DNA from: Breoghania sp.
GTDB lineage: Bacteria; Pseudomonadota; Alphaproteobacteria; Rhizobiales; Stappiaceae
Direction: 5' to 3'
NCBI RefSeq assembly: GCF_030066895.1
Contig: NZ_JASJAV010000002.1
Span: forward strand, 186,001-250,000
DNA: 64,000 nt
Made by a program: the position numbers and the translations under genes. The notes beneath the pieces are model-generated. The model was not told the origin of the DNA and searched no databases. It was given only the letters and a program-made list of their open reading frames with translations. Shown here in pieces: positions 53,426 to 63,952 of the stretch (position 1 is the first letter of the stretch; each line of letters opens with the position of its first letter).

Positions 53426-54976
53426 ATGGCCGCGCGCCCATCCGCCGATGAGCCGCAGGACGCTCTTGGCTGGTGGCTGAGATCGCCCGCGCTGATCCTC
53501 TTCGTGCTCGTGCTGACGGCTATCCGCATCTGGGCGGGCGGGCATTCCTGGCTGTCGGAGGATGAAGCCTATTACCGGCTGTGGGGGCTGCACCCGGCCG
53601 CCGGTTACTACGATCACCCGCCGATTATCGGCTGGTGGATCGCCGCCGGTCAGGCGCTTGTCGGTGATACCGCGCTGGGTGTGCGCCTCATCGGCATTCT
53701 GGCGACCGCGCTGGGCTCGCTGGCCTTGTGGCGCACGGGCTGCCTGCTCAACGGGCGGCGGGCGGCCGGATGGGCGGTGCTGTTCTTCAACACCACCATC
53801 CTGATCGGCATCGGCAACCTGATCGCCACCCCCGACACGCCTTCGGTGTTCTTCTGGGGGCTGACGCTGTGGGCGCTGGCGGAATGGCTTGATCGCGGCA
53901 ATGCCAACTGGTTCCTGGCCGTCGGGCTCTTCGCCGGGCTGGGGTTGATCTCCAAATATTCGGTCCTGTTTCTGGGCGTCGGCATTATCCTTTGGCTGAT
54001 CTTCACGCCCCGGGCGCGCGCAGCCTTCACCGCATGGCAATTGTGGGTGGGCGGCGTGCTGGCGGTTGTCATCACCGCTCCGGTCGTCTGGTGGAATGCG
54101 GGCCACGAGTGGATCTCGTTTACCAAGCAGTTCGGCCGTGCCGTGCCGTATGGCTGGACGAGCCGCTTCATCGCCGAATTCATCGGCGCGGAACTGGGCC
54201 TGCTCAATACGGCTATCGCGTTGATCGTGCTTATCGGCATCGGGATTGCGGCGCGCGCGCTCGTGCGCCGGCACGATGAGACTTCGGCGGCCTGGACTTT
54301 GCCGCTTCTCACCAGCGTGCCGTTTTTCGCCTATCTGCTGTTTCATTCGCTGCACAACCGGGTGCAGGCGAACTGGCCCGCGCCGCTTTTCCCCGCACTG
54401 GTGCTGCTGGCGGCCTTCGTTGCGGCCGATATGGACCGGAGCGACGGTTGGCTGGCGAAGGCCGTGCGCGTGTTGCGTGCCGTCGCCGTGCCGTTGGGCG
54501 TTGTCCTGTCGCTGGTGATCTACGTGCACGCCGTCTCGCCGTTGACGGGCACGTTTGCGCGCAAGGACCCGACCTTCCAGTTGCGCGGCTGGCCGGAGGT
54601 CGCCCGCGAGATCGAGGCGCTGTCGGTGCGCGAGGGAACGAGATGGGTTGCGACATCGGCCTACGGTATGACCGGGCAGCTCGCCTTCGCGTTGCATGAG
54701 GCAGGCTCGCCGCTTCCCGTCTTCCAGCTCGACCAGCGTCTGCGCTATGCGATGGATCCGACGCCCGATTCGGCGGTGCTGTCGGCGCCTGCGCTATATG
54801 TCGCTGTTTCACGGCGCGATCATTCCGATAAGCTCGCCGCGCGCTTTGCCGAGGTGGAACGTCTCGCCACGATCCCCCGTCAGGTGCGCGGCACGGTCCT
54901 TGAAAAAATCCACATCTACCGGATCGCGGGCGCCAGAGGCGGTGCGCGAGGTGTCTTTTCGCAAGACACCGAGTAA
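53426..54976 (+). CDS. ArnT/PMT-type glycosyltransferase (GT39), inner membrane
   Basis: Intact 516 residues with about 10-12 helices. The N-terminal periplasmic catalytic loop has LSEDEAYYRLWGLHPAAGYY with the catalytic acid DEAYY, and DHPPIIGWWIAAGQALVGDT. LIGIGNLIATPDTPSVFFWG also matches ArnT-like enzymes. A soluble C-terminal domain follows from about residue 385. Such enzymes move a sugar from a polyprenyl-phosphate carrier to lipid A, core or another periplasmic acceptor. Co-transcribed with the GT2-GtrA gene. Confidence 0.92.
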   Translation: MAARPSADEPQDALGWWLRSPALILFVLVLTAIRIWAGGHSWLSEDEAYYRLWGLHPAAGYYDHPPIIGWWIAAGQALVGDTALGVRLIGILATALGSLALWRTGCLLNGRRAAGWAVLFFNTTILIGIGNLIATPDTPSVFFWGLTLWALAEWLDRGNANWFLAVGLFAGLGLISKYSVLFLGVGIILWLIFTPRARAAFTAWQLWVGGVLAVVITAPVVWWNAGHEWISFTKQFGRAVPYGWTSRFIAEFIGAELGLLNTAIALIVLIGIGIAARALVRRHDETSAAWTLPLLTSVPFFAYLLFHSLHNRVQANWPAPLFPALVLLAAFVAADMDRSDGWLAKAVRVLRAVAVPLGVVLSLVIYVHAVSPLTGTFARKDPTFQLRGWPEVAREIEALSVREGTRWVATSAYGMTGQLAFALHEAGSPLPVFQLDQRLRYAMDPTPDSAVLSAPALYVAVSRRDHSDKLAARFAEVERLATIPRQVRGTVLEKIHIYRIAGARGGARGVFSQDTE

Positions 54977-55061
54977 CGTAACCGGGTAAGGGAAGAGGAG
55001 GCGATTCGATGGGTATCGGTCCTGGCAAATCGCTCCAAGCCCGGGAAATGGTCTGAAAGCC

Positions 55062-55838
55062 ATGAAACGCATCGTCTTGACCGTGCTCGACTACGGCACT
55101 GCCTTCGGCGTCGACAGGGCAATCCGTACGCTTCTGGCCGATAACCGGTTGACCGCGGTAGGCTGCGTTGCCGCTTCCGATCGATGGCCGCGCGAATATC
55201 TGCCGTTACGCGATCAGGTGAACATGGTGGTCCAACGCACCCGCGTCGGCTTGACGCTTGCGCTCTCCCGACCCTTCGCTTCCATCTCGGACCCCGCGCG
55301 CGAGGTGTCCGGCCCGCGTTTTCCCGCGCCCCGCTACTATTCGGCGCGCGGCATGCTGGGGCTCCTGCCGAACTTGGCGCTGAAGATGGAAATCGAGGCG
55401 CAGCTCAGCCGGTTCGAAGAATATTACGGCCGTCCCCCGGCCTTCATCGCGCTCCACGACGGTCTTGATCACAAGCCCGGCGTCGTCAAGCTAGTGGTGG
55501 AGGTGATGGGGGAACGCTTCCGCTCGGACTGGCCGGATTTCCTGTTCAGCGCACCGGAACGCCTGCGCTCAAAGCTGCTGGCCCGCCAGATCCGCAAGCT
55601 CAGCGGCGATACGAACCACGAAGCCGTCTCCCTGCCGCTGACCACCGAGCCGGGCGCTCTCCATCGCTTCTTCTGGCGCGGACTTGAAGGGCGGCGTGAC
55701 GGCACATCCGTGTGGTGTGCCCCCGCCCAGAGGGATGATCATTTGCGCAAACTCGCGCCCGAGGCGGAGATCGAGGCGCGCGATGCGCAATTCACCTATC
55801 TCGACAGCCCGGATTTCCTGCTGGCGCTGACGGAATAA
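55062..55838 (+). CDS. YdjC/ChbG-HpnK family deacetylase-like protein with missing active-site residues
   Basis: A 258-residue uninterrupted frame. MKRIVLTVLDYGTAFGVDRA matches the YdjC start except that the usual ADD metal motif reads VLD. VGLTLALSRPF lacks the His of GLHLTL, and FIALHDGLDHKPGVVKLVV lacks the DGHxHVH metal site. The rest (EIEAQLSRFEEYYGRPPAF, YLDSPDFLLAL) is family-like. YdjC proteins deacetylate or cleave amide groups of carbohydrates. It is either a catalytically dead paralogue or a damaged copy. It lies 85 bases after the GT39 gene and probably belongs to the same operon. Confidence 0.75.
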   Translation: MKRIVLTVLDYGTAFGVDRAIRTLLADNRLTAVGCVAASDRWPREYLPLRDQVNMVVQRTRVGLTLALSRPFASISDPAREVSGPRFPAPRYYSARGMLGLLPNLALKMEIEAQLSRFEEYYGRPPAFIALHDGLDHKPGVVKLVVEVMGERFRSDWPDFLFSAPERLRSKLLARQIRKLSGDTNHEAVSLPLTTEPGALHRFFWRGLEGRRDGTSVWCAPAQRDDHLRKLAPEAEIEARDAQFTYLDSPDFLLALTE

Positions 55839-55885
55839 GGACATCTTCCTTTTCTGAAGGTCGTTCTGTTCTGAAGAGCCCGCGA

Positions 55886-56519
55886 CTACGCGCCCTCGAC
55901 CAGGGCATCGGAGGTGCGCGTATGAGCGAAGCTGCCGATCCAGGCGCGCAGCTGGTCGATTTTTTCCTCGCGCAGTTCCTTATCGCCGTCATGCAGCATC
56001 AGGTCGATCTTGGCGCGCTGTTTCTCCAGCCAGCCCCTGAGCTTGCGCGTTTCCTCTTCCGACGAAATCGGATCTTCCGTCCCTGAGGTGATCAGCACCT
56101 TGCGGCCCGCGATCTCCGAATTGGCGCGCGGGAGATAGGGGATGGAGGGATGCAGCAGCGCGTATCCCGCCAGGACGCGCGGTTGGTTGAACAGAAGATT
56201 GGCCAGGATGTTGGCGCCGTTGGAATAGCCGGCGCCGATGGTATGCGCGGGGTCCCCTGTCGTGGCGTCTCAGCGCATCGCAGAGAAAGGTCGCCAGATC
56301 CTTGGAACGCTTTTCCAGATCCTCGAAATCGGGAACATCGGCCGATAACCCGACGATAGAAGCGGACGAGACCCTGTTCGTCGACATTGCCCTCAAGGGC
56401 GATCAGTGCGGCGTGGGGTGCGGCTGCGCGACCGAGCCGCATGAATTGCGCCGCAGCGCCGCCCGTACAGTGAAGGAGAACGAGCGTGTGGCGTCCTTGC
56501 CGTCACCGCCGTCGTACAT
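55886..56519 (-). pseudogene. alpha/beta-hydrolase (phospholipase/carboxylesterase family), multiply frameshifted
   Basis: Joined frames of about 211 codons: MYDGGDGKD, THTLVLLHCTGGAAAQFMRL (oxyanion loop HGTGG-like), GRAAAPHAALIALEGNVDEQ, DFEDLEKRSKDLATFLCDAL, the nucleophile GAGYSNGANILANLLFNQP, then VLITSGTEDPISSEEETRKL and LMLHDGDKELREEKIDQLRA. Shifts occur near 56475, 56350 and 56260, and again near 56095. The usual GHxL His loop reads HDGDKEL, so the catalytic His is not obvious. Convergent with the YdjC gene. Confidence 0.75.
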
Positions 56520-57204
56520 GTGTTCGTAAGGGTCTATCGGTCCGCACCTTTTCGCAGTTCGTCCGCCTTCGCAGCAACGCAGGTCGGTCGTCCGGTTCCG
56601 CGAGCGGCAGGAGATTTTGCCTTAATAATACGTCCATTCAAATCCAGGGATATGGCACGGTGCGGGGCTGCTATGCACATTGGTGGGAGTACGTAAGCTG
56701 CGTGCAGATCGGGATCGGGGCGCTGAAACGCAAAACGCTTCCCGGCGGGTGCGGGGAGGCGTTTCGCATTCTGACCGGCTTGGGGGCCCGGTCATGCCGA
56801 AACCGATCGGGGTCGAGGGTTTCGGCGTGGGGGAGATCGGCGGGGGAGCGGGTCTCGACTACTCTGCCGGCGGGAAGACCGGCGTGTTGCGAACGGTCGG
56901 CGATACGCCGAAGCCGATCAGCTGCTTTGATCTGGAGTGCTCCGGGGGATCCTCTCGGTGGATCGTGTCGCCGTTGCGTTGACCACTTTCTAGGCCGATC
57001 CGGCGATGCGAACTGTGATGACCATCACAAGGCGATGCTTTAACTTGTCGCCGAGTTGCGGCACTCTCACTGACGAGTCGGTATCGTGCTGGTGAAACGC
57101 ACATGGCGGGTGAGGGTTTCATGTGTTTTCAGTGTTTCGGAAAAGGCACGTCATTTGCGAAAAGGCGCGCTGTCTGAGGACGGCGCGATCGGGGAGAAGA
57201 GTGC
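56520..57204. other. long intergenic region upstream of the Crp/Fnr gene
   Basis: No frame in these 685 bases matches a protein. A stem-loop of 11 base pairs (AAACGCTTCCC with GGGAGGCGTTT, one G-T pair) spans 56733-56764 without a T-run. A CRP-type palindrome lies at 57014-57029. The stretch between contains short GGGATCGGGG/CCCGGT-rich repeats and may hold a leader RNA, but I cannot support one. Confidence 0.5.
57014..57029. promoter_or_regulatory. CRP-type binding site
   Basis: TGTGATGACCATCACA is a perfect match to the CRP core TGTGA-N6-TCACA and is almost fully symmetric. It lies 176 bases upstream of a Crp/Fnr regulator gene, so autoregulation or control by another CRP homologue is likely. 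Confidence 0.7.
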
Positions 57205-57894
57205 GTGGCCGAAATCGAGGAATTCCTGAACAGCAGCTTCTCGCTGGTCGACCTGGCGCCGGATCTGGCCGCCGGGCTGGAGGCTCTTGCGCGGCCGATG
57301 AAGCTGAAGGCGGGCACGATCCTGTTTGAAACCGGTGATCCCGGCAACGGCTGCTATGCGATCATGGAGGGTTCGCTCCGGGTCTCGTTGCTCTCAGCCG
57401 AAGGCGACGAGCAATTGCTGGCGGTGCTGGGCCCTGGGCAACTGGTAGGCGAAATGGCGCTTCTCGACGGTCGTCCGCGTTTGGCAACCGTGACAGCGCT
57501 GAAACCGGCCCGGCTCGCCTTCTTCGACAAGGTCGCTTTCGACCGGTTCGTGGAAGAAAACCCGGAACTCTACCGCCACATGCTGCGCATCGTCGGCGGT
57601 CGCCTGCGTCAGGCCAACGACGTGCTGGCCACCCGTTCCTTCCTGCCGTTGCCCGGCCGCGTCGCCAAGACGATGCTGCTTCTGGCCGACAGTTTCGGCA
57701 AGGAGGTGGAGCAGGGCCGCACGCTCATTCACTACAAGCTGTCCCAGGCCGACATCGCCAAAATGGCCGGCGCGGCGCGTGAGAACGTCTCCCGCGTGCT
57801 CAACGAATGGAAGCGCGCGGGAAAGATCAGCCAGATCTCGGGCTATTACTGCATCGAGAAGAAGGGCCGGTCGGGGGATGCTGCCAGCATTTGA
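57205..57894 (+). CDS. Crp/Fnr family transcriptional regulator
   Basis: Intact 229 residues from GTG 57205, preceded by GGGGAGAAG. The cyclic-nucleotide-type sensor domain has FETGDPGNGCYAIMEGSLRV (about 37-56), LGPGQLVGEMALLDGRPRLA (about 75-95) and the long dimer helix near 115-140. The winged helix is LSQADIAKMAGAARENVSRV then LNEWKRAGKISQISGYYCIE. No N-terminal cysteine cluster, so it is not an FNR-type oxygen sensor. FGEMALLD-like residues resemble the cAMP pocket. A CRP-type site lies upstream. Confidence 0.92.
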   Translation: MAEIEEFLNSSFSLVDLAPDLAAGLEALARPMKLKAGTILFETGDPGNGCYAIMEGSLRVSLLSAEGDEQLLAVLGPGQLVGEMALLDGRPRLATVTALKPARLAFFDKVAFDRFVEENPELYRHMLRIVGGRLRQANDVLATRSFLPLPGRVAKTMLLLADSFGKEVEQGRTLIHYKLSQADIAKMAGAARENVSRVLNEWKRAGKISQISGYYCIEKKGRSGDAASI

Positions 57895-58077
57895 GGGCTG
57901 CTCCGGGAGGGAAAGGCGTGGCTTCGCTGCAGCTTGTTGTGCTGGATTCCGGTCTGGCCATGCGGCTTTCGCCGCAGACCGCCCGGAATGAGAAGCAAGG
58001 GGAAGCTTGTAACCCCAGACGCGAATGATGCACGAGCAGCATGCGGTGTTAGCGTGTGCTTACAACTCAGCACACAT

Positions 58078-58156
58078 TACCCTCATTCCGGACAAGAGAG
58101 GCGAAAGCCGAGCGCTGATCCGGAATCCAGAAATCAGCGGCGCGACAGCGCCTTCT
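58078..58156. repeat. short extragenic palindromic repeat
   Basis: CCTCATTCCGGACAAG...GCGCTGATCCGGAATCCAG, 58079-58130, then ATCAGCGGCGCGACAGCGCC; the TCCGGA/TCCGGA ends and GCGCTG/CAGCGGCGC arms form hairpins. This is another dispersed repeat type of rhizobial intergenic regions. The rest of 57895-58174 shows nothing else. Confidence 0.55.
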
Positions 58157-58174
58157 CTTTATCTTTCCCGTCCT

Positions 58175-59034
58175 TCAGCTCACGCCATGCGTCTCGGCGT
58201 TTTGCGCCACCAGCTGCATGTGCGGGTAGGGAATGGTTATTCCGGCCTCGTCGAACGCTTCCTTCAGCCGCTTGATCAGGAACCAGCGCACCGACCACAG
58301 GTCATCGGCGGTCGTCCAGACGCGCAGGCTCACGTCAACGGAGCTGTCACCGAGATTGGTGATCTCCACGAAGGGTTTCGGATCGAGCAGGATGCGCGCA
58401 TCCTCGCTGATGACCTTGCGAAACACCTCCTTGGCCTTGTCCATGTAGTCGTCGTAGGAGATGCCGACGGTAATGTCGCAACGCCGCGTCGGATGGCCGG
58501 AATAGTTGGTGACCGCCGAGCCCCCACGTCGCTGTTGGGAATGATGATCTTCACGTTGTCGACGGTGGCAAGCTCGGTAAAGAACAGGGCGAGGTTCTTC
58601 ACCGTGCCCGTGTTCCCGGCAAGATCCACATAGTCGCCCACCTGGAAGGGCCGGAAGAACAGCAGCATGATGCCCGCAGCCAGATTGGACAGGGTTCCCT
58701 GAAGCGCAAGACCGGTGGTCAGGGATGCGGCATCGATAACGGCGACCAGCGATGTCGTCTGGAAGCCGAAGGGCTGCAGCACCGTGATGATGACCAGTGC
58801 GATGATGGCGTAGCGCGTGATCGAGGCGGCGAAGCCGGTAATCGTGTCGTCGATATGATCCGTGCGCTCGCAGGCGTGCCGCACCACGGCCGAAATCTTG
58901 GCCGCCCACCACCACCCGACGATCAGCAGCAGGATCGCGTAGATCACCGACAGCCCGTAGGTGGTCAGAACTTGCATGAAGGCTGTGAGCTGCAATTCGA
59001 TCAGGTCATAGGTCTGAAGAATCTGGCTTTCCAT
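58175..59034 (-). pseudogene. mscS: small-conductance mechanosensitive channel (MscS family), frameshifted
   Basis: Inner-membrane osmotic release channel of about 286 codons. Helices: FMQVLTTYGLSVIYAILLLI, IITVLQPFGFQTTSLVAVID and the pore helix AASLTTGLALQGTLSNLAAG followed by IMLLFFRPFQVGDYVDLAG, the MscS signature. The frame breaks near 58530 after ATVDNVKIIIPNSDV; the beta domain and C terminus (YSGHPTRRCDITVGISYDDY to YPHMQLVAQ) are in another frame. Single indel. The TM3 usually has GAASL, here DAASL. Confidence 0.88.
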
Positions 59035-59818
59035 GGTGGGTCGGTCTGTCAAAAGCGTAGGCGAAGATTGCGGTAATCGACGCGCTCAGGGATGCGAGAT
59101 GGTGGCGGTTCCAGCTATCCGAACGCACGGCGACAGCAAGGGCGGCTGTGTCCGCAGACGCGCAAAGTGAATGTGCCGGAATTGTCCCGTCGTCCCGCGA
59201 CTCCGTATCGTACCAGTAGAGCCTGAAGACGTCGCGGCATCAAGACGCCAGGCGCGCGACAAGCCATGTCATTCTTGAAGAAGGTAGGAAACGTCAGCTC
59301 TGAGCGGAGCGGCGATGGGCGGCATGGGCGAGGAAACGGGACCCGCGCCGAGCGATGAGATCGGCAACCAGGCTTTCGTCGATGATGCGCGAAGAGCAGG
59401 TTTGTCACAGCCGGATGAGGGCGGCGCGGCGTTGCGTGCGCGTATCGGCATCGAGCAGCGTCGGCGGGCAGGGGCGGCAGCGGGCGTCCTGAGAGGCGGC
59501 GGCGAGCAGGGGGTCAAAGACCAGGCCTGCCGATTCTCCCGAAAGTTCCGCTGGAAAGGCGAGCGCAGTTTCCCGCGCGTGCTCCGCGGAGCTGCCGGGT
59601 TGACGATTGAGGGCGATACGGGGCGCAGACACAAAAAATTCCTCCGTCAGCACGATGCCGAGGAGGACTGGCGAGAACCGTTGGGTTGCCTGAGCGATCG
59701 GATCGTCAGACCACATCCCTTTTCGTCGGGTACCACCTTGCCGCGGATGGGCAGGTTGGCGAGGGCGCCAGCCCTTCTCTTGATGCTCCTTGCCTTGTGA
59801 CACGACGCTTTCGCGAAA
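59035..59818. other. region without a recognised gene
   Basis: Between mscS and tfoX on the minus strand. An open frame of 132 codons at 59405-59803 (minus; LLGIVLTEEFFVSAPRIALN, ETALAFPAELSGES) has ordinary composition, and the next minus frame continues near 59290-59410 (DESLVADLIARRGSRFLAHA in a shifted reading), so a decayed gene of about 170 codons may lie here. I cannot name a family. Confidence 0.35.
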
Positions 59819-60170
59819 TCAAGCCTTGCGGCCGCGCGGATCGCGCTGTGCGACATCGAGCGCACGGCGGGCAAGCGGCAGGAGTTCATCCACATCTTCC
59901 AGCACCTAGTCCGGCACGGAGACGAACCGCGCCACCTCGATCAACCTTTCACCGCGCGCATAGGTGAAGGTCGTACCGCCCAGCTTTTCCAGTTCTGCTC
60001 GCAAGGAGGCATCGGAAACGAGATAGAATGTCCCGCCCGACAAGAACGGCGCCGAAATGCTAGTCGTCACAGCGCACGCTGAGGCCGCCGAACAGGCGTT
60101 TGGTGTCCAGAGGTCTCAGCACGCTCAACTGGTCGAGCACGTAATCACGGAATTGTGGCGAAACGGCCAT
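59819..60170 (-). pseudogene. TfoX/Sxy N-terminal domain protein with two in-frame stops and a frameshift
   Basis: About 117 codons: MAVSPQFRDYVLDQLSVLRP, LDTKRLFGGLSVRCDD, then TAG at 60060-60062 (Tyr expected, DDYHFGAVLVG). A one-base shift near 60038 leads to GTFYLVSDASLRAELEKLGG and FTYARGERLIEVARFVSVPD, then a TAG at 59907-59909 (Tyr in PDYVLEDVDELL), and the end ALDVAQRDPRGRKA. The F-G-G motif and the RxxYxxV pattern are TfoX-type. Standalone TfoX-N proteins are of unclear function. Confidence 0.85.
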
Positions 60171-60267
60171 TGTGTCTGCCTCTTGCCCAGTCTGCGGTTT
60201 TGCGGCTTGCCAGTCCCACGTGCCGCCCGGTAAGATCCTCATACATCATGACAAGGAGCGTCAGGAA

Positions 60268-60663
60268 ATGGCTGGTGAAGAAATGGCAGATGACACCACG
60301 CGCGGGGAGCTGACGACGCGCATCCTGGCCATGCCGGCCGACACCAATCCCGCCGGCGACATATTCGGTGGCTGGGTGATGTCGCAGATGGATATCGCGG
60401 GCGGTCTGGCGGCCAATCAAGCCGCACACGGCCGGGTCGTGATGGTGGCGGTCGATGCCATGCATTTCATCCGCCCGGTCAAGGTCGGCGACGTCTTGTG
60501 CGTCTATACCGAACTGGGAAAGGTTGGCCACACGTCCATGAAGGTGCATGTGGAGGCCTGGGCTCTGCGCGCGCTTTCCAACGTGCGCGAAAAGGTGATC
60601 CACGCCCAGTTCACCTACGTGGCCGTCGATGCCGACGGCAAGCCGCGGTCCGTGAGGGGGTAG
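60268..60663 (+). CDS. acyl-CoA thioesterase (YciA-like hotdog fold)
   Basis: Intact 131 residues from ATG 60268 (after AAGGAGCGTCAGGAA). TRILAMPADTNPAGDIFGGW, VMSQMDIAGGLAANQAAHGR and the hotdog helix give the YciA/BACH signature with catalytic NPxGDIFGGW; VDAMHFIRPVKVGDVLCVYT and HAQFTYVAVDADGKPR complete it. It would hydrolyse acyl-CoAs in the cytoplasm. Divergent from tfoX, with a shared 97-base promoter region. Confidence 0.93.
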   Translation: MAGEEMADDTTRGELTTRILAMPADTNPAGDIFGGWVMSQMDIAGGLAANQAAHGRVVMVAVDAMHFIRPVKVGDVLCVYTELGKVGHTSMKVHVEAWALRALSNVREKVIHAQFTYVAVDADGKPRSVRG

Positions 60664-60711
60664 GCGCCCATTGCGAAACCGTGTGCCGCTGGTTTCTCAC
60701 GATATAACAAC

Positions 60712-60764
60712 ACGATAACGTCATCCTGAGGAACCCGCGCAAACGGGCATCTCGAAGGATGGGC
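60712..60764. repeat. palindromic intergenic repeat, single half (copy 4)
   Basis: GATAACGTCATCCTGAGGAA...GCATCTCGAAGGATGGG, preceded by ATAACAACAC, equals the right half of the paired repeat at 4082-4128; the left half is missing. Between the thioesterase and GNAT genes. Confidence 0.8.
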
Positions 60765-60796
60765 CGCCAATACCTTTCACGAGGCTCCGCGCACCC

Positions 60797-61356
60797 TCAC
60801 AGCGGCTTGTACATGATCGTCGTGCCGTCCAGCCGGTTCTCGATCGCATCGCGGCAATAGCCCGGGATTACGCCGACGGTGATGTATCACATCGACGTGT
60901 AGAGCGGTTCGGCCGCATCGCCCGTGCGCGTATCGAGCGTGAGCAGGGTGCGCCCGGCTTCGTGCGCGCGGTCTTCCGCCTGTTCCATCAACACCCGCGC
61001 AATGCCGCGACGACGGAAATCGGGGTGCACCAGCAGCTTGAAAATTTCCGCCCGGTGCGCCTGATTGGGCGGGGTGTCGAAATCGATATTGACCGTCCCG
61101 GCCAGCCGACCGTCGGCCTCCGCGCCACCAGAACGACCCGTTTCCTGGCGGCAAGATCGGGCAGGATCTTCGCCCGCCAGTAGTCCTCCGCTTCCCCGTG
61201 AGAGAACGGCAGCACGAAATTGACGCTCGCGCCCGCCTCCAAGCAGTCCTTGAGAAGCGTGCCGAACTCGCCGAGGCGCTGCTCGAAGACATCCGCGGCA
61301 AGGGCGGTGATGGTCAGGCTGTCATTGGCGTCGGGGAAACGGGTGCGATCGCTCAT
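60797..61356 (-). pseudogene. GNAT family N-acetyltransferase, disrupted
   Basis: About 186 codons. MSDRTRFPDANDSLTITALA and LAADVFEQRLGEFGTLLKDC open it; FSHGEAEDYWRAKILPDLAA precedes the first shift near 61125. The core then reads GRLAGTVNIDFDTPPNQAHR, EIFKLLVHPDFRRRGIARVL with the RRRGIA acetyl-CoA loop (shift near 61020 separates these) and EQAEDRAHEAGRTLLTLDTR. TGA at 60887-60889 interrupts LYTSM-stop-YITVGVIPGY where Gly is expected. Substrate unknown. Confidence 0.82.
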
Positions 61357-61421
61357 CGGTGAACATTACCGGGAGATCTCGCCGGTTGTCGAGACGCAAG
61401 AGCGTCTGCCTTCGCGCAGGA

Positions 61422-61631
61422 TCAATAATGCGGCGGCGGCTTGGTCACGGGAATTTCGGTGGCCTCATCTAGTTGGGCGACGAGGTTTGCCAGCGCCTTC
61501 AGATGGCGCTGCAGGTGGGCGATTTCGCCGACCTGGCGTGTGACGACGGAATCGAGATCCTCGATCCGCTTTTCCTGTTGCGCGATGTGGATTTCCAGAT
61601 CGGCAATGCGGGCTTCGAGATCATCGGACAT
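61422..61631 (-). CDS. slyX: SlyX family protein
   Basis: Intact 69 residues: a coiled coil (LEARIADLEIHIAQQEKRIE, DLDSVVTRQVGEIAHLQRHL) and the Pro/His-rich end TKPPPHY typical of SlyX. Function of SlyX is unknown. Upstream of GNAT on the same strand, separated by 65 bases, and downstream of the groEL terminator. Confidence 0.88.
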   Translation of the reverse strand: MSDDLEARIADLEIHIAQQEKRIEDLDSVVTRQVGEIAHLQRHLKALANLVAQLDEATEIPVTKPPPHY

Positions 61632-61762
61632 GCGTGGCTCTTGTGTTCGCCAGATGATTTAGTTGAAATCGGACGACGGCGAAAGCTTGGTCCATGGGGG
61701 AGGGGAACGGCGCAACAAGCTGCGGCGAAGTCGCTCCGAAACACTTCCTCCGGCATGGGCAA

Positions 61763-61793
61763 ACAAAAAGGGCGGCCCGAAGACCGCCCTTTC
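61763..61793 (-). terminator. rho-independent terminator of groESL
   Basis: On the minus strand AAAGGGCGGTCTTCGGGCCGCCC forms a GGGCGG/CCGCCC stem with a small loop and is followed by TTTTTGTTT. It lies about 27 bases after the groEL stop. Confidence 0.88.
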
Positions 61794-61819
61794 CGTAATC
61801 CTTGAGGGGAGGGCTATAT

Positions 61820-63448
<1,629 letters not shown>

Positions 63449-63500
63449 TTATCTCGCGAATTAGATTGAAAGGGGATGTCGCTATCGCGGGGTGCGCCAA

Positions 63501-63788
63501 TCAGGCGAGCACGCCCATGATGTCGGATTCCTTCATGATCAGAAGTTCTTCGCCGTCGATCTTCACTTCGGTACCGGACCACTTGCCGAATAGCACGCGG
63601 TCACCGGCCTTGACGTCGAGGGCAACAACCTTGCCGGAATCGTCACGGGCGCCGGGGCCGACGGAAACAACCTCGCCTTCCTGCGGCTTCTCCTTGGCGG
63701 TGTCGGGGATGATGATGCCACCGGTCGTCTTTTCCTCGGAGTCGACGCGACGGACGACAACGCGGTCATGCAAAGGACGAAAAGTCAT
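63501..63788 (-). CDS. groS: co-chaperonin GroES
   Basis: Intact 95 residues. [40 protein letters not shown] (mobile loop GGIIIPD) and [20 protein letters not shown] match GroES. First gene of groES-groEL, with AGGAAAGAG upstream of the ATG and CIRCE about 100 bases before the start. Confidence 0.98.
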   Translation of the reverse strand: MTFRPLHDRVVVRRVDSEEKTTGGIIIPDTAKEKPQEGEVVSVGPGARDDSGKVVALDVKAGDRVLFGKWSGTEVKIDGEELLIMKESDIMGVLA

Positions 63789-63885
63789 TATCGGGCTCTT
63801 TCCTCTCTCGGAGCGCCCTCCTAATGAGCAGCGCCCCTCAGTGATACCTTAAAGATTGATGGATTTAGGCCATCGCCTGTCTCGT

Positions 63886-63912
63886 TTAGCACTCACTCAA
63901 TGAGAGTGCTAA
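63886..63912 (-). promoter_or_regulatory. CIRCE element (HrcA operator) of groESL
   Basis: TTAGCACTC-N9-GAGTGCTAA is an exact CIRCE inverted repeat. It lies between the promoter at 63924-63952 and the groES start, where HrcA binding would block transcription or, in the mRNA, form a hairpin in the leader. Heat-shock control of groESL follows from this. Confidence 0.95.
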
Positions 63913-63923
63913 CGAACGCGCAC

Positions 63924-63952
63924 CATGTATGGTCTCATATGGCCCATGTCAA
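63924..63952 (-). promoter_or_regulatory. promoter of groESL
   Basis: On the minus strand TTGACA (63952-63947) and TACATG (63929-63924) are separated by exactly 17 bases. It sits directly upstream of CIRCE. A consensus -35 box fits a sigma-70 promoter; an overlapping heat-shock sigma-32 promoter is not clear. Confidence 0.65.
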
